A stretch of 64,000 bases of DNA from Microbacterium foliorum. GTDB lineage: Bacteria; Actinomycetota; Actinomycetes; Actinomycetales; Microbacteriaceae. The stretch covers positions 1,736,001-1,800,000 of the forward strand of contig NZ_CP041040.1 of assembly GCF_006385575.1 (NCBI RefSeq), given 5' to 3'. The notes under the pieces were generated by a model that had not been told where the DNA came from, did no database searches, and worked only from the letters and a program-made list of their open reading frames with translations. Below, one piece after another: positions 47,285 through 54,682 of this stretch. Positions within the stretch are counted from its first letter, which is position 1; each line of letters opens with the position of its first letter. Made by a program: the position numbers and the translations under genes.

Positions 47285-47377
47285 GTGCAGGAGAGAGCGT
47301 CGACATCCGGAGCGGATTGCCTGATTCGGTGCAGAGAGAACCGGAAGTCATGGCTTGATGCTCGTCGCGTAAGGCGA

Positions 47378-48058
47378 TCACGTTTTGCAGGCGTCTGCGA
47401 TCGCCGCGACAATCGAGTTCGGATCCCTCTTCAGGAGCAACCACTGCGCCGGGGTGACTAGCTCTAGCGCAGGGCTGCGAGTCGTCATGAATGCGTACAC
47501 ATGCTCAGCCGACCACGATTCTGGGAGTGCCCTCCCGAGCTCCGCGACGCCCTTGAGCACGCCGCAGAATCTGTCAAACTGCCACGCAGGATAACGACGT
47601 TTCCGGTTCACGACAAAGTAGTAGAGGGTGCCCTGCTGAGCGCGCCGCCGGACCTGGCGGGCGCCGATCATGAGAAAGTCAGCAGTTTCGTCGTCGCTCC
47701 ACGAATCGATGACTGCCTCGAGTCGTAGCCGGTACTCGGGACGAAGCCGGAGTCTCGGTTCAGCCGGCGAGTCAACTGGAGGCGCGGTTACATTGCTGGT
47801 TGTGCTCGTTTCAGGGGCCGGCGTCTTTGTCGAAATGAACAGATCGCCTTCGGTCTGCAGCACAAATTCGATCATCGTGCGGAGGAGTGCGTCGACAAGT
47901 TTCCAATCACGCCCGGAATCTGCTGCCGCTTGCACGAGCCGTCTGAACGCCTCGAGAACTGAATCGAGCTCCTCCTGCGTGACTGCGTCGTGATCACCAG
48001 GAGTGCTCTCTCCCTTACGGCGCGAGGAGGGCTCACGCTCCTGTGGGCCGCTATTCAC
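47378..48058 (-). CDS. Excisionase-like HTH plus ParS-toxin-binding-like protein
   Basis: 226 residues from GTG 48058. A helical N-terminal region (TQEELDSVLEAFRRLVQAAA) and a low-complexity linker (residues about 85-115) are followed by an AlpA/excisionase-like HTH (DFLMIGARQVRRRAQQGTLY, then RRYPAWQF). The last segment, LPESWSAEHVYAFMTTRSPA to PAQWLLLKRDPNSIVAAIADA, resembles the MbcA/ParS toxin-binding (DUF2384) domain of antitoxins. I chose GTG 48058 because GGAGG precedes it and it overlaps the upstream stop by eight bases; the open frame reaches 48106. No RES-type toxin is adjacent. A decayed homologue lies at 17.1-17.6 kb. Confidence 0.65.
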   Translation of the reverse strand: MNSGPQEREPSSRRKGESTPGDHDAVTQEELDSVLEAFRRLVQAAADSGRDWKLVDALLRTMIEFVLQTEGDLFISTKTPAPETSTTSNVTAPPVDSPAEPRLRLRPEYRLRLEAVIDSWSDDETADFLMIGARQVRRRAQQGTLYYFVVNRKRRYPAWQFDRFCGVLKGVAELGRALPESWSAEHVYAFMTTRSPALELVTPAQWLLLKRDPNSIVAAIADACKT

Positions 48059-48854
48059 CCTCCACCTCCGAAGTCTCGAGAAACTCGGCGATCTGGTGTG
48101 GATCACTCCCTCGCATCAACCAGTCGACGGGAGAGACTGAGCCGCCATCGTCCGCGAGTTCGCGGCGCGGAGTCATCATGAACGAGTTGATCGTGGCCGG
48201 CGACCAATCCTTCGGAATGGCGGGGGCGACGATGCCGATTCCCGGTACCACAGCGAATCGTGGTCGCCCCGCGAACTGCCAGGACGGGTATCGCCACTCC
48301 GAGTCGCACTCGACAACGTGCAGATAGCCGCGACGAGTGAGTCTACGCAACGACGCTGGCGCGACGCGCAGTAGAGCGCGGGCTTCGACCGCGCTCAGGG
48401 AGTCCTCCGACGCGTCTGTCTCCGAGACTGAGCTCGCATCGCCTGACGCGTTGTCGCTCTCGCGGGGTCGCGCGTTGAGCGCGCGAGACTGCTCGCGAAA
48501 GCGCGGGCCAACTCTAAGACTACGCGTTACTTGCTTGTCGTAGCCGATGTATCCGCGCCGACGCCACTCGATCGCTACATGCCGACGGAAGTCGTTGCTT
48601 CGGCGACGCCGGTCCAACGCGTCCCAATCGGTAGGAAGGCGAGACGGAACTCCACCCGTATCGGGAAGTAAGTGCTCGAAAAGCTCTCGAAAGGTTGGTC
48701 CCTGTGCGTGGCGACGACGGTACTGAGCGATGAAGATCGCTGCCGCCAAAGCCCATTCGTCTGCTGGCTCCTCGCTAGTGAACTCTTCGAACGCGTAGCT
48801 CCACGCTGCGGGTGGGGGATAGCTCCCCCCTCGCCACCAAGCTGTCCAGGGCAT
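48051..48854 (-). CDS. Two-domain protein: unknown island domain plus ParS-like domain
   Basis: 267 residues from ATG 48854. The N-terminal part (ADEWALAAAIFIAQYRRRHA, GPTFRELFEHLLP, HVAIEWRRRGYIGYDKQ, TRSLRVGPRFREQSRA) matches the whole 133-residue protein at 58134. The C-terminal part (LLRVAPASLRRLTRRGYLHV, WRYPSWQF, IPKDWSPATINSFMMTPRRE, SPVDWLMRGSDPHQIAEFLE) matches the HTH/ParS-like domain of its operon partner. I do not recognise the N-terminal domain. ATG 48854 is preferred because the 58134 homologue begins at the same point. It is divergent from the XRE gene with 197 bases between. Confidence 0.65.
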   Translation of the reverse strand: MPWTAWWRGGSYPPPAAWSYAFEEFTSEEPADEWALAAAIFIAQYRRRHAQGPTFRELFEHLLPDTGGVPSRLPTDWDALDRRRRSNDFRRHVAIEWRRRGYIGYDKQVTRSLRVGPRFREQSRALNARPRESDNASGDASSVSETDASEDSLSAVEARALLRVAPASLRRLTRRGYLHVVECDSEWRYPSWQFAGRPRFAVVPGIGIVAPAIPKDWSPATINSFMMTPRRELADDGGSVSPVDWLMRGSDPHQIAEFLETSEVEGE

Positions 48855-48973
48855 GTTCGCCACGATCACCGTCACAATCGCGGTCGCACGCGTGGGGCCT
48901 GCCCTGCGGTGCGACCGCGGTGTCCGAAGGGCGGGCAGCACACGTGCAGAGTGGAACAGATCCGGTGGAAGTC

Positions 48974-49010
48974 GATTGTTTCGTATGGCCAACGAAATTA
49001 TGGCATACGT
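48974..49010. promoter_or_regulatory. Conserved block between XRE and island-domain genes, left arm
   Basis: Contains GTTTCGTATGGC and AAATTATGGCATACG, so CGTATG and CATACG form an inverted repeat 16 bases apart. On the minus strand it reads CATAATTTCGTTGGCCATAC then GAAACAATC. The right-arm intergenic region has CATAATTGGGCCTAGCCATAC then GAAACATTC (split here to keep each string short). Same relative position, so it is a likely operator of the XRE repressors. Confidence 0.6.
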
Positions 49011-49051
49011 GTAAGCCCATACCAGGCACTCATTATCGAAACGCTAGAACT

Positions 49052-49336
49052 GTGCACGATGAGGCCGAGGTCCGGAAATCAGATTGGGACGACTTCGCTC
49101 GTGAGTTCGCGGTACGGCTTCGTCAGGTCCGCCACGATGCAGGTCTCAGCCAGGAGGATGTCGCTCACCGCGCCAATCTGAGCAGATTCATCTATCGGCA
49201 GTACGAACAGGGCGAATCTCGTCGGGGGAGTCCGTCCAACCCCTCGCTTCGCGCTGTTCTGGCCATCGCACAGGTTTTCGAGATCCCGCTCGCCGACCTG
49301 CTTCCTGGTTCCATCCCGGATCTGCGACGTCGCTGA
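49052..49336 (+). CDS. XRE-family repressor, left arm
   Basis: 94 residues from GTG 49052, a single Cro/CI-type HTH: FAVRLRQVRHDAGLSQEDVAHRANLSRFIYRQYEQGES, then NPSLRAVLAIAQVFEIPLADLLP. It aligns end to end with the 94-residue protein at 57657-57941. The start was placed by that alignment; the frame is open further back to 48812. It points to the island centre and its stop is 36 bases from the stop of the convergent zinc-ribbon recombinase gene. It probably represses the divergent operon and itself. Confidence 0.8.
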   Translation: MHDEAEVRKSDWDDFAREFAVRLRQVRHDAGLSQEDVAHRANLSRFIYRQYEQGESRRGSPSNPSLRAVLAIAQVFEIPLADLLPGSIPDLRRR

Positions 49337-49372
49337 CGCGCGGTAGGGGAGTCCCTCAAGGCAGTAGCGGGT

Positions 49373-50872
49373 CTAGAGGTCATGCACCCGGATACCCAAC
49401 GTCGCGTCTTTCGCCAGACTTTTTACCACGCCAAGGTAGCGAGCGTAGGTCGCACCGGCGTCGCGCGCATGGTTCTCCAGAGTTGTCGCAGAGTACCCGA
49501 GAGCTTTCGCGACGATGACCATCGGGGCGAGCTTGGTCAGCTCATTCAGTGCGCCCAAGCGAGCCGCTCGCGCCTGAAGCATGACCTTTATCCTGTCACC
49601 GAGGTACCCGGGGTTCAGGGGCTTACCAGGTCTGTATCCGGGGAAGACCAGATCTCCCGAGGGGTGGGCTGCAGTCTGATTGTTCGTCGGATTCGCGTAC
49701 AGCGTTCTCCATACCTCATCAAACGGCTCGGGGATCGTCATCGGCTCGCCACCGAACTCGATCACTACAGCGTCCTGGCGGACGATGACGTCTTCCCACT
49801 TCAACCGAACCAGATGCTCCAGCTGTTGGCCAAACACAAGAATCAACACCCCAGCAGCTCGATCTCGCGGATCCATCGATGAGGGATCCAGCAGTCGCTC
49901 ACTGGCGCTCTGCTGCTCGAGAATGCCTAGCCGAGGCGCCGTACCTCGCTTATGCCTCGGCATCTTGAGGTCAGTCTCGACCAACCGGTTCTTCCGTGCC
50001 CAATTCAGGAACCTCTCGGCCAGCAGCCGGGTTGTAGGTCCTCCGCTCGCCCAAACATCGATGTCGTCCTGCGCTAGCCCGGCGAGGTCGAGGCCCTCGT
50101 CTGTGATCCAGTTCAGGAAGTCCACGGCGACTGTAAGGGTCTGCTTGCTGCGAAGAAACATTCCTCGCGTTACGGGTGCGTTCGCGTGCATCTTCCGCAA
50201 GTGATCCCACCGGATATATCGGTCAAGAACATTGCGGTGTTCGGAATTGGACAGCCTCGCGGGTAGATCACCCAGCCAGTCGTTGAAAGTGGCGAGATAC
50301 GAGTCTCGCTGGGGGAGTGCTCCATGAACCACCAGGAGGCCACGAACGTGCTCGCGGGTTGGCGAGGAAGGCAGCTCGTCTATTTGCTCATGCGTGACGT
50401 GCTCCGTTGCGGCGAGGCGAGCCAGGAAGTCCTGTACATGAGCCTGCCTGATCCATGTCAACCCGCTGTTGGCTCGCTTCATCGATTTGAGAGCGTCGGC
50501 GAGCGGCACGAGCTGAGCCGAAATCTCGCCGGTGTCGGCGCTTGTGAGGGCCTCATCTACTAGAGCTCCTAGCGCGCACCTCCAGCACCGATTGTTGGAG
50601 TACAGCTCATCTTCTGCACCGCAAGAACGGCAGTCGACGTTCAACCTAATGCCGGAACATGTTCGGCACGTCGCCCCATCGACGCTCACGCCAGGCAGAA
50701 TGCCCTCGTGGCCACATTGGGCGCATGTGCCGCGGGTCCGGAACGCCTTTCGCCGACACAAGTGGCAGACGCTTCCATCCGGCCAGCGATTGGCAAGTTG
50801 TCGGTGCTCGCCGCAGCGAGAACATGGTTCCGGGTACGCGGCCGGATCCTCGGGTGATCTAGGTCTGGCCAT
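49373..50872 (-). CDS. Zinc-ribbon protein with degenerate tyrosine-recombinase domain, left arm
   Basis: 499 residues from ATG 50872 (MMMARP; 50878 also possible). Three zinc ribbons open the protein, with CSRC/CHLC, CAQC/CRTC and CRSC/CWRC. A core-binding-like helical region and a C-terminal tyrosine-recombinase-like fold follow. The catalytic residues are mostly lost: GQQLEHLVRLKW replaces the G-L-R-x-x-E motif, ALNELTK replaces HxxR, and LGYS replaces LGH; a Tyr remains in YARYLG. It is therefore probably a non-catalytic DNA-binding partner of the active integrase. The start overlaps the HTH gene by 14 bases. Its paralogue is at 54675. Confidence 0.75.
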   Translation of the reverse strand: MARPRSPEDPAAYPEPCSRCGEHRQLANRWPDGSVCHLCRRKAFRTRGTCAQCGHEGILPGVSVDGATCRTCSGIRLNVDCRSCGAEDELYSNNRCWRCALGALVDEALTSADTGEISAQLVPLADALKSMKRANSGLTWIRQAHVQDFLARLAATEHVTHEQIDELPSSPTREHVRGLLVVHGALPQRDSYLATFNDWLGDLPARLSNSEHRNVLDRYIRWDHLRKMHANAPVTRGMFLRSKQTLTVAVDFLNWITDEGLDLAGLAQDDIDVWASGGPTTRLLAERFLNWARKNRLVETDLKMPRHKRGTAPRLGILEQQSASERLLDPSSMDPRDRAAGVLILVFGQQLEHLVRLKWEDVIVRQDAVVIEFGGEPMTIPEPFDEVWRTLYANPTNNQTAAHPSGDLVFPGYRPGKPLNPGYLGDRIKVMLQARAARLGALNELTKLAPMVIVAKALGYSATTLENHARDAGATYARYLGVVKSLAKDATLGIRVHDL

Positions 50873-51227
50873 CATCATCCTCTACGAGACGGATACGGTG
50901 AGTCAGGGATGGGCCGCCTGCTGGAGAAGGCGGCTTTTCACCGGCTCGCGGAGCGGTTGCGGTTCGTGCTGCTTTCATCTCTACATATGGTTCGAAGAGA
51001 TCGCCGACGCCGCATTCAAGGATGTCGCACAGTGCCGCGAGCGTTCGCCCAGTGAATTTCTCGGGGGTGCCCGTCACCAGTCTCCACACTTGCGACTCGG
51101 AGAGGTTGATTCCGCGTGCCTTCAACAGTGGCATCAGATCCGAACTCTTCCACAGGTTTCGTTGTGCCATGATCTGGCGGAGGTTCCAGTTATATCCAAT
51201 GCGGCGCTGCTCGATCATCTGTGCCAT
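50859..51227 (-). CDS. Small HTH protein of the recombinase module, left arm
   Basis: 122 residues. Cro/CI-like HTH of the HTH_26 type: YNWNLRQIMAQRNLWKSSDL, LLKARGINLSESQVWRLVTG, LAALCDILECGVGDLF. A Pro/Ala-rich linker and a conserved acidic end (RIRLVEDDDG) follow; the right-arm homologue ends RARITKAEDDD. ATG 51227 overlaps the integrase end by 38 bases; ATG 51218 is also possible. Middle gene of the module, perhaps regulating recombinase expression or directing the complex to DNA. Confidence 0.8.
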   Translation of the reverse strand: MAQMIEQRRIGYNWNLRQIMAQRNLWKSSDLMPLLKARGINLSESQVWRLVTGTPEKFTGRTLAALCDILECGVGDLFEPYVEMKAARTATAPRAGEKPPSPAGGPSLTHRIRLVEDDDGQT

Positions 51228-52356
51228 CCCGGGGAGTACCTGACGTGAGTTGCGCGGCTCGCTTGGTCAGCATCCGCTGCACCTCTTTCTGACGGAAACT
51301 CGATGATACGTGAGTGTAGAGGCCAGTCGTCGACGCATTCTTGTGTCCGACTTGCACCTGCACAAATGCCGGATCGTACCCAGCTTCAAGTAGATGAGTG
51401 ATGTATGAGTGACGCAGGCAGTGCAGTCCAAGGTTCTGCGGTAGTCCGGCCTCCTCCCGCAAACGACTGAAGGAGTTGCCGAAGGTGCTCAACCCCACCC
51501 GTGCTTGACGTTCACTTGGCCATAGTGCCGGACTGCCCTCTGACGTCGGGAACTCATTCCGCCGGCCGGGAGCGAGCCACGTCTTCATAAGAGGAACCGC
51601 CCACTCGAACTTCGGGACCGTCAAGACTGTCCGCCGCCGCGGGCCCGAACCTTCGGTTCCCTTGCCCCACCGAACAGTCAGCGCACCAAAGACCCCATAA
51701 TCCGATATGTACGGGTTCGGCCCAAAGTCGGCTAGCTCCAGCATCGCCAACTCGCGTCTGCGCAGACCATATGCGTAGCAGAGCTTGAAGGCCATCGAGT
51801 CCCGCAACAGGCTGCGCCATCTCTTCGAACCTGCCGCTCGTTCGCGATCGACTAGGTCATCAATGTAGTCAAAGAGAATCTGCAGTTCGTCATGCGTGAG
51901 CGCACGATTCGACGTTGCCACGTCATCGTCAGCGGTATGGCGGGGAGAGTTCCACTCGAAGATGATCTGCGAGGGAACGTCTCCGAAGGTCGACTCGCAG
52001 TACTCAGCCCAGCCGTACGCCGGGTTGGTTACGAAGCTGCAGAACATTCCGATGGAGCCGCTGTACTGTCTGAGAGTACGTACTGACAACGGCTTCTCCG
52101 CCCGCCCACGAGCCTCGGCAAAGTACTGTTCGACGTCCGCCGGTCCCCATTGCCACGGGAACGCGCCAGCGTGCTGTTGGAATCTGCGTATCGTCGATAC
52201 CTTTCCCTTGATGGTCTCCACGGTGAGCCCTCGAGCGAGCATCTGTGTCCGCCAACCTTCAACCATGCCTTCAAACACTCGTTCGTCAGCACGAAATAGC
52301 GAGATTGACGCGTCACGAAACTGTCGCGGTACGCGTCCTTTCATTTCTTCAGGCAT
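51190..52356 (-). CDS. Tyrosine recombinase, left arm
   Basis: 388 residues. SAM-like core-binding domain at about 20-130 (LTVETIKGKVSTIRRFQQHA, FPWQWGPADVEQYFA). The catalytic domain is complete: Arg in YGLRRRE (R199/R200), H312 and R315 in LHCLRHSY, H338 in VQVGHKN and nucleophile Y347 in TTGLYTHV. It should therefore cut and rejoin DNA through a 3'-phosphotyrosine. ATG 52356 has GAGG seven bases upstream and overlaps the stop of the small core-binding-domain gene by eight bases. It heads the three-gene module shared with the right arm. Confidence 0.9.
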   Translation of the reverse strand: MPEEMKGRVPRQFRDASISLFRADERVFEGMVEGWRTQMLARGLTVETIKGKVSTIRRFQQHAGAFPWQWGPADVEQYFAEARGRAEKPLSVRTLRQYSGSIGMFCSFVTNPAYGWAEYCESTFGDVPSQIIFEWNSPRHTADDDVATSNRALTHDELQILFDYIDDLVDRERAAGSKRWRSLLRDSMAFKLCYAYGLRRRELAMLELADFGPNPYISDYGVFGALTVRWGKGTEGSGPRRRTVLTVPKFEWAVPLMKTWLAPGRRNEFPTSEGSPALWPSERQARVGLSTFGNSFSRLREEAGLPQNLGLHCLRHSYITHLLEAGYDPAFVQVQVGHKNASTTGLYTHVSSSFRQKEVQRMLTKRAAQLTSGTPRDGTDDRAAPHWI

Positions 52357-52774
52357 CGGCCGACCTCACAGCCGCGGAAATCGCTGTGAAGTTGACGGAG
52401 GGGAGTGGCGCCAAAGATGATTCGCAGTATGCAATCCATCGGGTAGACGGCGTCGACAGATACTGCCAGAATCGCGTGAGATTGTGGATCTCAGCTTGTA
52501 TCACGCGTGCCTGCAATCCGGTCGATCGAGCACTCTGGTAGATCTCAGTAATTGCACTCTGCGCCCAATGCCACGGGTACGTCTTCATGGTTCTGTGAAC
52601 AGCGAGCGGTGTGCGGACTTGACGTGCGGCGGCCGATCTGTTGACCCCGGATCTCAGCGAGCTATGCCCCCAGCAATTGATCATTCCTTGGAAAACCGCC
52701 TGATCGGAGCGCGCCTTGGGGGTTGCCTCAGGGCTCACGCTGCGCGGAATCGTTGGAGAAGCGAACCAATCCAT
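52349..52774 (-). CDS. Stand-alone recombinase core-binding-domain protein
   Basis: 141 residues from ATG 52774. By eye it matches only the N-terminal domain of the neighbouring integrases: VFQGMINCWG for VFEGMVEGWR, YPWHWAQSAITEIY for FPWQWGPADVEQYF, TRWIAYCESSLAPLPS for YGWAEYCESTFGDVPS. No catalytic domain follows; the frame closes with its own stop, which overlaps the integrase start by eight bases. It may be a truncated third integrase kept as a regulatory or structural subunit, or a remnant. The open frame reaches 52837 but then runs through the palindromes, so the inner ATG is preferred. The right arm has no equivalent. Confidence 0.55.
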   Translation of the reverse strand: MDWFASPTIPRSVSPEATPKARSDQAVFQGMINCWGHSSLRSGVNRSAAARQVRTPLAVHRTMKTYPWHWAQSAITEIYQSARSTGLQARVIQAEIHNLTRFWQYLSTPSTRWIAYCESSLAPLPSVNFTAISAAVRSADA

Positions 52775-52811
52775 CTTGCATCCAATCGTAGAAACTTGCA
52801 TCCAATGCAAG
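52775..52811. promoter_or_regulatory. TTGCA palindrome plus half-site, left operon promoter region
   Basis: CTTGCAT-CCA-ATGCAAG (52795-52811) is a perfect 7-base inverted repeat with a 3-base centre. A half copy, CTTGCATCCAAT, starts at 52775, twenty bases away. Both lie directly upstream of ATG 52774 on the minus strand. Confidence 0.65.
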
Positions 52812-52920
52812 CAAACTACGCCCGACAGGCGTTTCAACGCAAGGAGATAGTGTTGACGAGTCAGATTGAAGCTAGAGCTTTTCCGCTCTGAACCGGGTTT
52901 TCTTGTTCATCTTCTGGCGT

Positions 52921-52950
52921 CCTGAGTTCTTGCATCCAATGCAACTCAGG
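52921..52950. promoter_or_regulatory. Second TTGCA palindrome, central region
   Basis: TTGCAT-CCA-ATGCAA (52930-52944) repeats the 52795 palindrome and is embedded in a larger dyad, CCTGAGTT at left and AACTCAGG at right (the left arm has three extra bases). Confidence 0.6.
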
Positions 52951-52964
52951 CAGATCTAACGCCG

Positions 52965-52978
52965 ATAATGCACATTAT
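52965..52978. repeat. Short perfect palindrome
   Basis: ATAATG-CA-CATTAT, a 14-base perfect palindrome in the central intergenic region. It could be part of a promoter or a binding site; role unknown. Confidence 0.4.
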
Positions 52979-53183
52979 GTCAGACAGTAAGAGGATGATA
53001 GGCATGTTTTGCAGATAGTCCTCCCCGGTACGCGAGTAGTTCATTCCGACTATTTCCTCCTGAACTGGGATTTGATCGCGGGATCACACCTCGCGGGGTG
53101 AACGCCGCTGAGCGTCTTCACGGCCGAGGGATTCGCCGCTCGACCTGGCCTTTCGCGGCTATGCCTTGCATTCTTTGCAGTTT

Positions 53184-53202
53184 GTCTGCAATATTTGCAG
53201 AC
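53184..53202. promoter_or_regulatory. TTGCA palindrome overlapping the right-arm integrase leader
   Basis: GTCTGCAA-TAT-TTGCAGAC is a perfect 8-base inverted repeat with a 3-base centre, the same geometry as the left palindromes. It ends two bases before the ribosome binding site (GAGGA at 53205) of the integrase at 53217. Binding here would block the gene, so it is a likely autoregulatory operator. Confidence 0.65.
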
Positions 53203-53216
53203 GTGAGGATGGACGC

Positions 53217-54338
53217 GTGAAGGACAAGCTGGGGCAGGTAACCTATCTTCCGACCGTGGTGTCTGCAGCCGATCCCGATGAGTTCCTCAGCGAAGTTCTA
53301 AACGGCTGGAAGCGTCAGCAGCTCGCGCAGAATTTCAGCCTCGAGACCGCCAAGCGGCGCACGCGGTCGGTGATGCGAATGGCCTCATTCGTGGGCAAAC
53401 ACCCGTGGCAGTGGCTACCGGCCGACGCTGATGACTTCTTCTCTCATCTGCGCGGCGTTGAGAACCTCTCACACAACACCGTCCGGGCCTACCAGACGGA
53501 CGTCAAGTTGTTCCTCGAGTTTGCCGGATCGCCTGCCTACGACTGGAACGAGCGCTGCGGGCAGCTCTTCGGCACAGTCATTTCCCAAGTCATCACGGAG
53601 TACAACCGGTCGACTCACTCGGATGAAACAGGTGAGGCAACCAAACGCCCCTTCAGTACCCGAGAGCTGCAGGACTTCTTCGACCTGGCGGATCTCGAAC
53701 CGGAGCGGATACTGAACTCCGGACGTAAGGGCGCTCTTGCCGCCTGGCGCGACGCGGTCATGTTCAAAACGATCTATGCCTGGGGTCTCCGGTTCAATGA
53801 AGCCCGTCACCTCATCCCGGCAGACTTCGCCCACCACATCAGGACCCCCGCGTTCGGCGAATGGGGCCTACTACGCGTTCGCCATGGAAAAGCGAAGAAG
53901 GGCTCAGCGCCCAAACAGCGCACGGTCCTGACAGTGTTCGACTGGTCAGTCGACGTGCTCGACCACTGGTCTCGGGTCGGCCTGCCGCGATTCGGCGGAC
54001 ACCGCGCCTCTCCCCTGTTCCCAACAGACAACGGAACCATGGTCGACAACGCCGCACTCCGCCGCAAATTCCACGGGCTTCTCGACGAACTAGGTTTCCC
54101 AGCGGGTCTCGACATTCATTCTCTTCGCAGGTCATACGCAACAAACCTGCAGACCGAGCTTGGTTTCGACGTGAGCTTCGTTCAAATGCAGTTGGGACAC
54201 GAAAACGCGTCGACCACCGGAATCTATACCATCGCGTCGCCTGACTACCGATCTCGCGAACTCGGCAGAGTTCTGTCCACGACACTCGAGCGCAGCAGAG
54301 CTGTGTTCCCCTCCCCCAACACGAAGGAGTCCCGATGA
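53217..54338 (+). CDS. Tyrosine recombinase, right arm
   Basis: 373 residues from GTG 53217. Core-binding domain at about 20-125 (SLETAKRRTRSVMRMASFVG, HPWQWLPADADDFFSHLRG). The catalytic set is complete: R192 in WGLRFNE, H301 and R304 in IHSLRRSY, H328 in QLGHEN and nucleophile Y337 in TTGIYTIA. It is clearly related to the left-arm integrase but diverged. GTG 53217 was chosen because GAGGA precedes it and because a longer frame (from 53166) would run through the palindrome at 53184. It overlaps the HTH gene by four bases (ATGA). Confidence 0.9.
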   Translation: MKDKLGQVTYLPTVVSAADPDEFLSEVLNGWKRQQLAQNFSLETAKRRTRSVMRMASFVGKHPWQWLPADADDFFSHLRGVENLSHNTVRAYQTDVKLFLEFAGSPAYDWNERCGQLFGTVISQVITEYNRSTHSDETGEATKRPFSTRELQDFFDLADLEPERILNSGRKGALAAWRDAVMFKTIYAWGLRFNEARHLIPADFAHHIRTPAFGEWGLLRVRHGKAKKGSAPKQRTVLTVFDWSVDVLDHWSRVGLPRFGGHRASPLFPTDNGTMVDNAALRRKFHGLLDELGFPAGLDIHSLRRSYATNLQTELGFDVSFVQMQLGHENASTTGIYTIASPDYRSRELGRVLSTTLERSRAVFPSPNTKESR

Positions 54339-54682
54339 GACGCGAAGTGGAGTATCACTGGCACGTTCGTGAACTGATGGCGCGGATGGGGATGCGCAAC
54401 AGCCGCGACTTAGTCGAGCCGCTCCGGGATCGAGGGATCACCCTCTCAGAGTCACAGATCTACCGAATCGTCGCACAAGACCCCGAACGGATCGCATTCA
54501 AGGTTCTCGTCGCGCTCGCCGACATCTTCAGGGTTGAAGTCAACGATCTGGTCACCTACACCGCGACCGACGCTCGCGCCCAGCGCCCGAAGAAGGTCGC
54601 CGGGGCCGCTGCAGAGATCCCTCTCATCGAGGCATGCCGCCCGATTCGAGCTCGAATTACCAAAGCTGAGGACGATGATTGA
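54335..54682 (+). CDS. Small HTH protein of the recombinase module, right arm
   Basis: 115 residues, HTH_26/Cro-like: YHWHVRELMARMGMRNSRDL, LRDRGITLSESQIYRIVAQD, VLVALADIFRVEVNDLV, ending RARITKAEDDD. Equivalent to the left-arm protein in position, order, length and C-terminal acidic end. The ATG overlaps the integrase TGA, and its own end overlaps the start of the zinc-ribbon gene by eight bases, so the three genes are translated as a unit. Confidence 0.82.
   Translation: MRREVEYHWHVRELMARMGMRNSRDLVEPLRDRGITLSESQIYRIVAQDPERIAFKVLVALADIFRVEVNDLVTYTATDARAQRPKKVAGAAAEIPLIEACRPIRARITKAEDDD

Noticed and set aside
52775..53202. CRISPR-like repeats in the central intergenic region
   Set aside because: The repeats are short palindromes at irregular distances with no spacer regularity and no cas genes.
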